From a virus: 30,670 nucleotides of DNA. Under the pieces are notes generated by a model. It was not told where the DNA came from, made no database searches, and saw only the letters and a program-made list of their open reading frames with translations. How positions within the stretch are numbered: the stretch's first letter is position 1; each line of letters begins with the position of its first letter. Location: IMG/VR virus record IMGVR_UViG_3300008116_000432, positions 1-30,670 of that record. One strand, written 5' to 3'. Both the position numbers and the translations under genes were made by a program. Positions 15,203 through 22,051 of the stretch are shown here, one piece after another.

Positions 15203-17053
15203 ATGTCAGCAATAGGAAAAGTAATACAGCGACTATTTAGTCAAAAAATAATCATAAAAAAAACACCGGGTGATCGACTCCGTGTAATCGATTATGATAA
15301 ATTACAGTCGATCGGTAATAATATAACGCCGAAATACGGTGGTATAAAATCGTCAAGATTTGGTGATAGCCAATACGGTACCGGTTATTCTTCACAGACC
15401 GAACAGGTCGATGCGGCAAGAATGGCTATGTATCTTGATTATGAAAGTATGGAATCGGATCCGATCTTAGCATCTGCATTAGACATATATGCAGATGAGG
15501 CTACTGTAAAAGACGCACATGGTAACCTATTGACAATACGGTGCGATGATGCAGAAAAGAAAAAAATACTTAATAACCTATATTACGATATTTTAAATGT
15601 CGATTTTAATCTGTGGCATTGGACAAGATCGCTATGTAAATATGGCGATTTATTCTTATACTTGAATACAGTACCTTCAGTAGGTATTGTGGATGCAGTG
15701 CCGATTCACCCATCACTGATTAAACGTGATGACTATGCAGGTGATAATCAAAATCTCACACAATATATTTATGAGGGTGAGACGATGTTTAATTATCAGA
15801 AAGCAAGAAGCGTTTTCGATTATCATGAGATCGCACATTTTCGTGTACTGACCGATACAAACTTTTTACCGTATGGTAAATCGTTATTAGAAGGCGCAAG
15901 AAAAGTTTGGAAACAATTGACCATGATGGAAGATGCGATGTTGATACATCGTATTATGAGAGCACCTGAGAGACGTATATTTAAAATCGATGTCGGAAAT
16001 TTACCACCTGAAGCAATCGACGGATACATGGAAGACGTTGCGAATACAATGAAAAAGGTACCATACATCGATCCTCAAACTGGCGACTACAATTTACGCT
16101 TCAACCTCATGAATATGCTTGAGGATTTCTATTTACCGACAAGAGGTGCTGATAGTGGTACTGGAATCGAATCGTTACCTGGTTTGACAAATGAAGGTAG
16201 TTTAGAGGATATCGAATATTTGCAGAAAAAACAAATGGCGTATTTGAAAATACCGAAAGCGTATTTAGGTTATGATGAAGGTGTCGACGGTAAAGGAACA
16301 CTTGCGGCCGAAGATATAAAATTTGCAAGATTCATAGAAAGAATTCAAAAAATTGTAGTATCTGAATTGCAGAAAATTGGTCACATACATTTATACATGC
16401 AAGGTTTCCGTGATGAAGATCTTGTAGATTTCTCTTTGGAATTGTCGACACCATCTTTGTTGTATGAACGTCAGAAAGTCGATCTGTTAAATGAGAAACT
16501 GAATCTGATTCAGAACATAAAAGAAAACAAATTATTCAGCCGTAAATGGGTTTACGAGAATCTATTCAATATGACACATGAGGAATGGGAAGAGCAGCAA
16601 GAACTGATGATCGAAGACCTTAAACGTGAATTCAGAGAAGAGCAGATTAAATCTGAAGGTAATGACCCGGCGAAAACTGGAAGATCATTTGGTACACCTC
16701 ACGATATCGTATCTATGCAAATCGCATCGAGTATGGGTATTAAACATGCAGAGGAATCTGAAGCAGGTGACCGAATTACAAAACTCTATAAGAAAGACAA
16801 ACGTGAAGAAAACACTGGTAGACCTTTAAAGCACGGATCGTTTGAACGTGATAAAGATCCGTTATATGGTAGAGACCCGTCAGGCAGAAAGGAATTCGCA
16901 AACGGGTTTTTAAATGCTGGTAAAGATTTGGAACTTATAGCGAAATCGTTCGGTAAAAAAGTTGTTGCACTCAATGAAACGAAAAAAAACGATTCAGATA
17001 TCGATAATATTAAGATGCTTGATGAAAATTCATTGTTAGATGAATTAGTTTAA
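15203..17053 (+). CDS. 20: Portal protein (T4 gp20-like)
   Basis: This encodes 616 residues; T4 gp20 has 524. The N-terminal region carries the typical portal stretch ESDPILASALDIYADEAT (residues 84-101). Further on are MEDAMLIHRIMRAPERRIF and the tunnel region with long helices, then LPGLTNEGSLEDIEYLQKK. The portal forms the dodecameric ring at the unique vertex through which terminase pumps DNA and to which the tail joins. Compared with T4 the extra length is a charged C-terminal extension ending in LDENSLLDELV, with an L590-N-E592 motif that could be a prohead-protease site. It follows terminase by 12 bases with no Shine-Dalgarno and precedes small head-cassette genes. Confidence 0.92.
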   Translation: MSAIGKVIQRLFSQKIIIKKTPGDRLRVIDYDKLQSIGNNITPKYGGIKSSRFGDSQYGTGYSSQTEQVDAARMAMYLDYESMESDPILASALDIYADEATVKDAHGNLLTIRCDDAEKKKILNNLYYDILNVDFNLWHWTRSLCKYGDLFLYLNTVPSVGIVDAVPIHPSLIKRDDYAGDNQNLTQYIYEGETMFNYQKARSVFDYHEIAHFRVLTDTNFLPYGKSLLEGARKVWKQLTMMEDAMLIHRIMRAPERRIFKIDVGNLPPEAIDGYMEDVANTMKKVPYIDPQTGDYNLRFNLMNMLEDFYLPTRGADSGTGIESLPGLTNEGSLEDIEYLQKKQMAYLKIPKAYLGYDEGVDGKGTLAAEDIKFARFIERIQKIVVSELQKIGHIHLYMQGFRDEDLVDFSLELSTPSLLYERQKVDLLNEKLNLIQNIKENKLFSRKWVYENLFNMTHEEWEEQQELMIEDLKREFREEQIKSEGNDPAKTGRSFGTPHDIVSMQIASSMGIKHAEESEAGDRITKLYKKDKREENTGRPLKHGSFERDKDPLYGRDPSGRKEFANGFLNAGKDLELIAKSFGKKVVALNETKKNDSDIDNIKMLDENSLLDELV

Positions 17054-17064
17054 GGGAATTGCTT

Positions 17065-17073
17065 AATATTTAT
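17065..17073 (+). promoter_or_regulatory. AATATTTAT promoter-like motif
   Basis: AATATTTAT lies 34 bases upstream of the ATG at 17099, inside a 45-base gap, and differs by one base from the GATATTTAT seen before 621, 11930 and 23785. The surrounding TTAATA-TTTAT-TATTAA (17063-17079) is a small inverted repeat. Promoter function is inferred. Confidence 0.3.
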
Positions 17074-17098
17074 TATTAAATCATAGGTGTAGCATAGC

Positions 17099-17959
17099 AT
17101 GAAGAAATTTAAACATGTAAAATACAAAAATACCGGTATCATCTTTGAGTTGCTGTCTAAACAGGTCGCATCTGACGTATTGACTAATAATAAAAATCAG
17201 AGTTTGACAATTGTTAGAAAATTCTTTAAAGAAGGTACCGAGTTAAATAAAGAACTGGCATGTTATCAAGCCTTAATCGACACACGAAACAAAAAAGAGT
17301 CAACTGCATTTAAACTCGTAGAGATTGTACTGAAACAGCGAAAGAGTATCGACGAGAAAAAACTTAATAAGGAAAAATACAGTCTGATATCTGAGATAAA
17401 ATCTAAGTACGATCTTGCAAAGTTCTTCGAAGCGCGTGTACACGATTATAAATTGAAAGCATCTGTATATAAATTATTTGAATATGACTCTGCAGATAAT
17501 CCAACAGGGCATGTGAATTCGTATGATACGATTTTAGAACATTTGACAGGTGCGAATAAAACTAAATTAACAGAATCACCACAGTCTATATACGATAAGC
17601 AGAGTTCGGAAATCAAACAACTTGCGTTCAAAATGGTTATCGAAAAGTTCAATAACAAATACAAGAACTTGAATCCGAAACAAAAAACATTGATAAATCG
17701 TTTTATAACTGAAAATACAAGTCTCCAACCATTTAAAGAATTTATATATACCGAAGCTATCGGTATACAAAAATCATTGTATTCTCTGATACGCAAGGTT
17801 GAGGATACAGCATTAAAAATAAAATTGAACGAAGTGACAAATTTAGCGAATGAGATTGTAAATGCTAAACGTGTTAAAGACGAACATATTTCATCAATGA
17901 TTAAATATTACGAACTTATTCATCACTTGGAATCACGTAATGAGTCTAAAGTTAACTGA
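17099..17959 (+). CDS. Helical head-cassette protein of unknown function
   Basis: This encodes 286 residues, basic and predominantly helical, with no signal peptide, membrane segment or catalytic motif that I can see. The start shows AGGTG about 12 bases upstream. The N-terminus (MKKFKHVKYKNTGIIFELLS) is basic. The C-terminus ends in a helix (MIKYYELIHHLESRNESKVN). Its 3' end overlaps the next gene by 20 bases, so translation is probably coupled. Proteins next to the portal in T4-like phages include scaffold components (gp67 and gp68 in T4), but this one is much longer than either. The head-cassette context suggests an assembly or internal head role; I do not recognise the family. Confidence 0.75.
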   Translation: MKKFKHVKYKNTGIIFELLSKQVASDVLTNNKNQSLTIVRKFFKEGTELNKELACYQALIDTRNKKESTAFKLVEIVLKQRKSIDEKKLNKEKYSLISEIKSKYDLAKFFEARVHDYKLKASVYKLFEYDSADNPTGHVNSYDTILEHLTGANKTKLTESPQSIYDKQSSEIKQLAFKMVIEKFNNKYKNLNPKQKTLINRFITENTSLQPFKEFIYTEAIGIQKSLYSLIRKVEDTALKIKLNEVTNLANEIVNAKRVKDEHISSMIKYYELIHHLESRNESKVN

Positions 17960-18257
17960 CATTTATAAAGAAGACCTTAGAAAGTGGTTTGGCAAAGGCG
18001 GGTCAGGATCTTCAACTGGTGGTGGATGGGACCGATACAATTCAAAAGGTGAAAAGGTTGGAAAGTGCGGTGATGCAAAAGAGGGGGATGCGTATTCAGC
18101 ATGTTTATCGAAAGAGAAAGCGTCAAAATTAGGAAAAAAAGGAATCGCATCATTTGTAAATAGAAAAAGAGCTGCTCAGAAAAAAGGTGGAGATGCGAAG
18201 AAAGGTGGAGAGCAGAAAAAAGGGCAAAAACCCGTGTATGTTAAAACTGGGGCATAA
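17940..18257 (+). CDS. Small basic Gly/Lys-rich protein, DUF5872-like
   Basis: This encodes 105 residues. After a short N-terminal helix (LTDIYKEDLRKWFGKG) comes a Gly/Ser linker. Next is a conserved-looking module, GGGWDRYNSKGEKVGKCGD (residues 27-45), with a second Cys in AYSACLSKEKAS and a very basic tail rich in KKGG. The RYNSKGEKVGKC core resembles the domain family I know as DUF5872 in phages and large DNA viruses; the match is from memory of the motif. The basic tail suggests nucleic-acid contact, possibly inside the head. The start lies within the preceding gene and the stop overlaps the next ATG (TAATG). Two paired Cys might bind metal, but this is unproven. Confidence 0.75.
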   Translation: MSLKLTDIYKEDLRKWFGKGGSGSSTGGGWDRYNSKGEKVGKCGDAKEGDAYSACLSKEKASKLGKKGIASFVNRKRAAQKKGGDAKKGGEQKKGQKPVYVKTGA

Positions 18258-18709
18258 TGTTAACAGAGAAAAATGTGCCGACCGATAAACAAAAATGGTC
18301 GTATTATAAATCGCAAGCTAAAAAAAAATTTGATGTGTATCCGTCTGCATATGCAAACGCGTGGGCAGCAAAAAAATATAAAGATGCTGGTGGTGGGTGG
18401 AGAAAAGAAGAAGGTACCGAACCGTTAGATACTGTAGATGAATACGATGAAGTCGACGAGATGAACACAACAGCAAGTGCGGGCGGTGAATATCAAACAC
18501 CATATGCATTTACTTCTAAAAAGAAAAAGAAAAAGAATATGATACCTAAATACTACGAACCTGCAATTGTTGAACAATTACTGTCTCGTATGAGCGATAC
18601 GATAAAAAAATTAGATGAGATCTCATATAAAGATTTTAAAAACGATCCGAGTTCGACATTTAAACAAAAAATAAACACTGGTATCAAAGAAGTTTCGAAA
18701 CAGTTATAA
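18257..18709 (+). CDS. Small charged head-cassette protein, related module to its upstream neighbour
   Basis: This encodes 150 residues. The N-terminal part contains DVYPSAYANAWAAKKYKDAG followed by GGWRKEEG. That PSAYANAWA pattern is one I associate with the same phage and viral protein group as the upstream DUF5872-like gene. A middle acidic segment (LDTVDEYDEVDEM) is followed by TTASAGGEYQTPYAFTSKK and a Lys run. The C-terminus (LDEISYKDFKNDPSSTFKQK, then INTGIKEVSKQL) also looks like a conserved phage segment. The ATG overlaps the previous stop by one base. No signal peptide or membrane segment is present. The function is unknown; context and basic character suggest head assembly or an internal head protein. 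Confidence 0.75.
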   Translation: MLTEKNVPTDKQKWSYYKSQAKKKFDVYPSAYANAWAAKKYKDAGGGWRKEEGTEPLDTVDEYDEVDEMNTTASAGGEYQTPYAFTSKKKKKKNMIPKYYEPAIVEQLLSRMSDTIKKLDEISYKDFKNDPSSTFKQKINTGIKEVSKQL

Positions 18710-18711
18710 AA

Positions 18712-18885
18712 ATGACAAAGAATGAATTATTTGAATCAATTAGTAAATTGTGGGAATCTTTTGAAGAATCGCATAATGGTCAAACAAAAAAATCGCAAAG
18801 TGAAGCAAGAAAATTCGCAAACGAATTGAAAAAGTTATTACCTCTATACAGAAAGGCTTCAGTTGAAGAAGGTAAAACTAAATAA
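18712..18885 (+). CDS. 57-residue basic helical protein, possible histone Hc1-like
   Basis: This short gene begins with an ATG two bases after the upstream stop and ends with TAA at 18883-18885. The product is all-helical and alternates charged and hydrophobic residues: MTKNELFESISKLWESFEES, then QTKKSQSEARKFANELKKLL, and a tail YRKASVEEGKTK. The size, the helix pair and the A-R-K...E-L-K-K-L pattern recall the small histone H1-like (Hc1) proteins common in Bacteroidota and their phages. If so, it would bind DNA, perhaps in the capsid. The resemblance is by eye and the tail is less basic than a classical Hc1. It is packed between head genes with a 9-base gap to the protease. Confidence 0.6.
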   Translation: MTKNELFESISKLWESFEESHNGQTKKSQSEARKFANELKKLLPLYRKASVEEGKTK

Positions 18886-18894
18886 GAAAACGAT

Positions 18895-19503
18895 ATGAAA
18901 AACTTATTGGTAGAATACGGCAATTTCATTTATACACGTGACTCGATAACCGAATCGAAGTACGGCGACAATTCTTTTATTGTCGAAGGTGTATTGCAAC
19001 GTGCTGGTGTAAAAAACCAAAATGGGAGAATATATCCGAAACCGATACTCGAACGTGAAATCGAACGATACCGTAAAGTAGAAATTGCACAGAAGAGGGC
19101 GTTGGGGGAATTAGATCATCCTGAATCGAGTGTAGTGAATTTACGCAATGTATCCCATAATATTCTGAATGTGGAATGGAAAGGCGATGACGTATACGGT
19201 AAAGTTCAGATTCTGAATACACCGTCCGGTAATATACTTAAAGAACTATTCAAAGCCGGTGTTACGTTGGGTATTAGTTCAAGAGGTATGGGAAGTGTGC
19301 GTCAATTAGATGAAACTACCGTAGAGGTGCAACCAGATTTTACACTTGTCGGATGGGATTTCGTTTCAAATCCTTCAACTCAAGGCGCGTTCATGCAACG
19401 TGTAAACGAATCAGCAAATCCGAATACTGAAAGTTACGATATCGCTAATGTTCTCATACGCGATATTATATGCGAACTTTCTGGTGTATGTTGTTTAAAA
19501 TAA
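18895..19503 (+). CDS. 21: Prohead core protease (T4 gp21-like)
   Basis: This encodes 202 residues, close to T4 gp21 (212). The hallmark motifs are present: G71-E-L-D-H75-P, carrying the catalytic histidine, and G126-I-S-S-R-G131, carrying the catalytic serine. Both fit the herpesvirus-assemblin-like serine protease fold of phage prohead proteases. A conserved NQNGRIYPKP segment (41-50) and the VGWDFVSNPS region also fit. The enzyme acts inside the prohead, cutting scaffold, capsid and internal proteins, in T4 after (I/L)-x-E. Its own N-terminus has L5-V-E7 and I18-T-E20, possible self-cleavage sites. It precedes the scaffold and capsid genes, as in T4, with extra small genes in between. Confidence 0.9.
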   Translation: MKNLLVEYGNFIYTRDSITESKYGDNSFIVEGVLQRAGVKNQNGRIYPKPILEREIERYRKVEIAQKRALGELDHPESSVVNLRNVSHNILNVEWKGDDVYGKVQILNTPSGNILKELFKAGVTLGISSRGMGSVRQLDETTVEVQPDFTLVGWDFVSNPSTQGAFMQRVNESANPNTESYDIANVLIRDIICELSGVCCLK

Positions 19504-19514
19504 AATAGGTATAT

Positions 19515-19892
19515 ATGAAATCGAATACTTTAAAAAAATTCCTTAAAGAAAATGCAACTGGCGATAATCTGCGATACACGAAATCAGAAAAGCGTGCATT
19601 TTTAGAAGCATGTAGACAATACGGTAACTATAAAGAGTCGTTTGTGAAATCAGAAGAAATTCGTCAAAAGGTTGAAGAGATCGGTTGGCTGGTAGATACT
19701 GCTGAAAACATGACACTGCAAGAAACCGAAAATTGGTTCGATGGTGTAACTGTACAACGACACATGAAACAGTTAAAAGAAGCCTATAAAATATTACAGA
19801 AAACAGCAGGTGAACTTCGTCAGAGTCAACAAAGATTCGAATCTGCGTATGACGATATCGGTACTGTATTAGGAAAATACTACGAGGTATAA
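19515..19892 (+). CDS. Helical head-cassette protein, unknown function
   Basis: This encodes 125 residues, starting 11 bases after the protease stop with AGGT seven bases upstream. The N-terminus (MKSNTLKKFLKENATGDNL) is an amphipathic basic helix with L10-K-E12, again like a prohead-protease site. The body is helical, with TENWFDGVTVQRHMKQLKEA and a Gln/Arg-rich C-terminal helix (LRQSQQRFESAYDDIG). No cysteine, signal peptide or membrane segment. Its position between protease and scaffold makes an internal core or assembly protein likely. I do not recognise the family. Confidence 0.75.
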   Translation: MKSNTLKKFLKENATGDNLRYTKSEKRAFLEACRQYGNYKESFVKSEEIRQKVEEIGWLVDTAENMTLQETENWFDGVTVQRHMKQLKEAYKILQKTAGELRQSQQRFESAYDDIGTVLGKYYEV

Positions 19893-19894
19893 CA

Positions 19895-20389
19895 GTGCAA
19901 AATAAAATCCGAACATATATACGACAAGCAGTTAGCGAAGTTATAAACGAAAAATCGGTATCACAAGACCAACAACAAGCAGCCGGTGCAGCATTGGCAG
20001 CAAAAAGAGGCGACATTCCAGTATCTTCATTAAAAGGTGCATCTAAAGAAATGTACAAAATGTCAGAAAAGGAATTAGAAAAATTCGCTAAAACAAAACA
20101 TAAAGGTTTGCCGGTTAAAAAGGAAGCGTTAGATTTAAGTCATGATGAAGATGAACTCGAAATGATAAAATCGGATTTATATTCAATAGCAAAAGACGCA
20201 GCCGAATTATGCAAACTCGTAAAGAATTTACAGTCACCGGTCGATTTTCCTCACTGGTGGCAAACTAAAATAACAGATGCTAAACATAATGTAAGTGCAG
20301 CTGCAGAATATTTAGAATACGAAATCGAAAAACAAAATCCTTCAGCATACACTGCAATACCAGAAGCGAAGAAAAAACGGAAATGGTGA
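19895..20389 (+). CDS. DUF3008-like protein in the head cassette (GTG start)
   Basis: This encodes 164 residues from a GTG two bases after the preceding stop; no in-frame ATG is near. The N-terminal helix (NKIRTYIRQAVSEVINEK) ends in I17-N-E19. Residues ~22-75 match the DUF3008 pattern: QQQAAGAALAAKRGDIP, LKGASKEMYKMSEKELEKFA and TKHKGLPVKK. DUF3008 is a short module found in bacteria and phages with no established function; here it is extended. The C-terminal ~90 residues form a separate helical segment (SDLYSIAKDAAELCKLVKNL, WWQTKITDAKHNVSAAAEYL) and a basic tail. The helix before the DUF could be a head-targeting peptide removed by the protease, which is speculative. Confidence 0.75.
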   Translation: MQNKIRTYIRQAVSEVINEKSVSQDQQQAAGAALAAKRGDIPVSSLKGASKEMYKMSEKELEKFAKTKHKGLPVKKEALDLSHDEDELEMIKSDLYSIAKDAAELCKLVKNLQSPVDFPHWWQTKITDAKHNVSAAAEYLEYEIEKQNPSAYTAIPEAKKKRKW

Positions 20390-20390
20390 T

Positions 20391-20717
20391 ATGAAAAATA
20401 GATCGAATCAAACATCGGTAATTCGTGAAAAAATTTCAAAGGTTGTCGAACTGATGACTCGACAGTATTTAGACGAGACTAAAATGAAATCTGGTATACC
20501 ACAATCATCTAATCCGAAACTTAACGAGTATGGTCGTCAAATTGCCACACAAATAGTACAAGATACCGTCGATGATTTTTTAATGGAAACTGAAATGTTG
20601 ATCGATGAGATGTACGGTGAAATTCCAATTGATGAATTTAAAAACAGATGGAATGCGACTGCGAAAAATTTCGAAAAGAAATTTGGGAATATTTTGAAAA
20701 ATATGAGTACTCGTTAA
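20391..20717 (+). CDS. Small helical phage protein, unknown function
   Basis: This encodes 108 residues, starting one base after the upstream TGA (TGATATG), so probably coupled. It is predicted all-helical: a basic N-terminal helix (VIREKISKVVELMTRQYLDE), a middle acidic stretch (DDFLMETEMLIDEMYGEIP) and a basic C-terminal helix. There is no signal peptide, membrane segment or motif I recognise. An overlapping open frame begins at 20648 in a different phase, but that extension is not needed for the downstream S21-like gene. Location between the prohead protease and scaffold suggests a head-related role. Confidence 0.7.
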   Translation: MKNRSNQTSVIREKISKVVELMTRQYLDETKMKSGIPQSSNPKLNEYGRQIATQIVQDTVDDFLMETEMLIDEMYGEIPIDEFKNRWNATAKNFEKKFGNILKNMSTR

Positions 20718-20749
20718 AATCTAAAATACTACTTATTAAAAATTCTACA

Positions 20750-20980
20750 ATGAACAAAAAAGAAAAACGGTTTTTATCACTACTGCCTGGTGGTATTGGT
20801 GCAAGAGTTGTTGATGGCGATTTAGGTTTAGCGATTCGTGTTTGGAAGCAGGAACTGAAAAACTCAGGAAAGGTCAAAACACTATTCGATAAACGTGAAT
20901 ACGTTAAACCTTCAATACTCAGAAAAGAGTTACTTGACAAAGCAAAACACAGAAACAAATTTATAAAACACGATCGCTAA
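20750..20980 (+). CDS. rpsU: Ribosomal protein bS21-like
   Basis: This encodes 76 residues from the ATG at 20750. The frame stays open back to 20648, but that part overlaps the upstream gene. The core DLGLAIRVWKQELKNSGKV, followed by LFDKREYVKPSILRKELLDK and AKHRNK, aligns by eye with bS21. The shared features are an acidic start, ALRRFKR-type helix, K-x-G turn, REYxKPS and a basic C-terminal helix. The KPS is typical of Bacteroidota S21. bS21 sits on the 30S platform near the 16S rRNA 3' end and affects initiation. Phage-encoded bS21 is known from marine phages, including pelagiphages. It lies just before the scaffold leader, so it may be expressed late with the head genes. The assignment is by motif; the extra N-terminal residues (SLLPGGIGARVV) are unusual. 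Confidence 0.7.
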   Translation: MNKKEKRFLSLLPGGIGARVVDGDLGLAIRVWKQELKNSGKVKTLFDKREYVKPSILRKELLDKAKHRNKFIKHDR

Positions 20981-21111
20981 AATCGAGTTATTTCTATTTT
21001 GCAAAATATATATAGTATTATATCGAATACTAATATTCGGTCCCTCTATTATAGAACACACCTATTAAGATTCTAAATAATCTTAAATTACAAAAATCAA
21101 GGAAATTTTGT
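20981..21111 (+). promoter_or_regulatory. Leader of scaffold-capsid operon with two hairpins
   Basis: This 131-base gap is the longest noncoding stretch in the head cassette and holds no gene. It is AT-rich, with TTGCAA (20999-21004) followed by TATATA/TATTAT runs that could be a promoter. Two perfect small inverted repeats follow: CGAATA-CTAA-TATTCG (21024-21039) and TTAAGATT-CTAAAT-AATCTTAA (21065-21086). AAGGA at 21099-21103, eight bases before the scaffold ATG, is a clear ribosome site. Neither hairpin has a T-run, so these are not intrinsic terminators. A promoter plus mRNA-stabilising or regulatory leader is inferred. Confidence 0.5.
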
Positions 21112-22029
21112 ATGAAATTAGATTCAAATCTTTTGAACGAGGCTATCGCTGATGCAAAAGCAGTTAGAGAAACCGCAGTTCAAACGGCAATCGGTCGACT
21201 GAAAGAAGCATTCGAACCGACGGTAAGACAATTAATCACTCAGAAACTTTCAGAAGAAGAAGGCATGGATGACGAAGAAGACGTAATGCCAACCGATACT
21301 GAAGACACAATGGGCGAAGAGTATTCAGATGAAACGTATGACGACGCGAATCCTGATTATGACGGACTCGCAGAAGAAGACGACATGGTGCCTGCAATGG
21401 ATGACGAAGAAGAACCAGCAGATGACGAAATGGACCTTGCGGAAATTCTTGCAGAACTTGAAGGTGAAGAAGGCGGCGATAGTATGGACATGGAAGAACC
21501 GGAAGATGACGAAGAAGAACCAGATGATGAAGACGACTTAATGAGTGGACTCGATGAGATTCTTGCGGAACTCGAAGGTGACGCGGAAGATGATATGAAG
21601 TACGAAGAAGACGATATGGAAACAGAAAAAGAAATGCAGTCTGAAAACCGTCGTTTACGCAGAGAGTTATCTGAAGCGAAAGCCCAACTTAAAGAGGCTT
21701 ACCGTGCAATTACAACACAGAAAAACGCAATTAACGAAGTAAATCTTTTGAATTCTAAATTGTTGTTTTTGACTAAGATTACAAGTGCTAATAAACTATC
21801 TGCACAGAAGCAAGTGAAAATACTTGAGGCATTCGACAGGGCACAAACGATCAGAGAAGTTAAATTGGTATATGCTACGATTTGTGAAAGTTTGGACAGA
21901 CAGGCTAAAACAAATACGAAAAACCAAATTGTAGAATCTGCATCGAAGCCTATGCGTTCTATTAAGAACACACCGAATAATCAGTATGCGTTCGCTTCAA
22001 GATGGAAAGAATTAGCAGGTATTAAGTAA
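21112..22029 (+). CDS. 22: Prohead scaffold/core protein (T4 gp22-like)
   Basis: This encodes 305 residues; T4 gp22 has 269. The middle (about residues 45-175) is extraordinarily acidic, with long Asp/Glu runs such as MDDEEDVMPTDTEDTMGEEY and DEEEPADDEMDLAE. It is flanked by an N-terminal helix (LLNEAIADAKAVRETAVQTA) and a C-terminal helical region (ENRRLRRELSEAKAQLKEAY). Acidic composition, coiled-coil C-terminus and position just before the capsid gene are the hallmarks of T4-type scaffolds, which fill the prohead core and are degraded by gp21. L8-N-E10-A is a possible cleavage site. The acidic segment contains a repeated LAEILAELEGE/LDEILAELEGD block. The start is marked by AAGGA. Confidence 0.88.
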   Translation: MKLDSNLLNEAIADAKAVRETAVQTAIGRLKEAFEPTVRQLITQKLSEEEGMDDEEDVMPTDTEDTMGEEYSDETYDDANPDYDGLAEEDDMVPAMDDEEEPADDEMDLAEILAELEGEEGGDSMDMEEPEDDEEEPDDEDDLMSGLDEILAELEGDAEDDMKYEEDDMETEKEMQSENRRLRRELSEAKAQLKEAYRAITTQKNAINEVNLLNSKLLFLTKITSANKLSAQKQVKILEAFDRAQTIREVKLVYATICESLDRQAKTNTKNQIVESASKPMRSIKNTPNNQYAFASRWKELAGIK

Positions 22030-22040
22030 ATTTAAAAACT

Positions 22041-22046
22041 AAAGGA
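22041..22046 (+). promoter_or_regulatory. Strong Shine-Dalgarno of the capsid gene
   Basis: AAAGGA lies five bases before the ATG at 22052, complementary to the 16S anti-Shine-Dalgarno. Most tightly packed genes in this window lack such a site, so its presence marks a gene expected to be translated very strongly. Confidence 0.7.
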
Positions 22047-22051
22047 AAAGC

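Noticed and set aside
20648-20749. Extended start for the S21-like protein
   Set aside because: It overlaps the 20391 gene and adds a segment absent from bS21; the ATG at 20750 is in frame and fits the family size.
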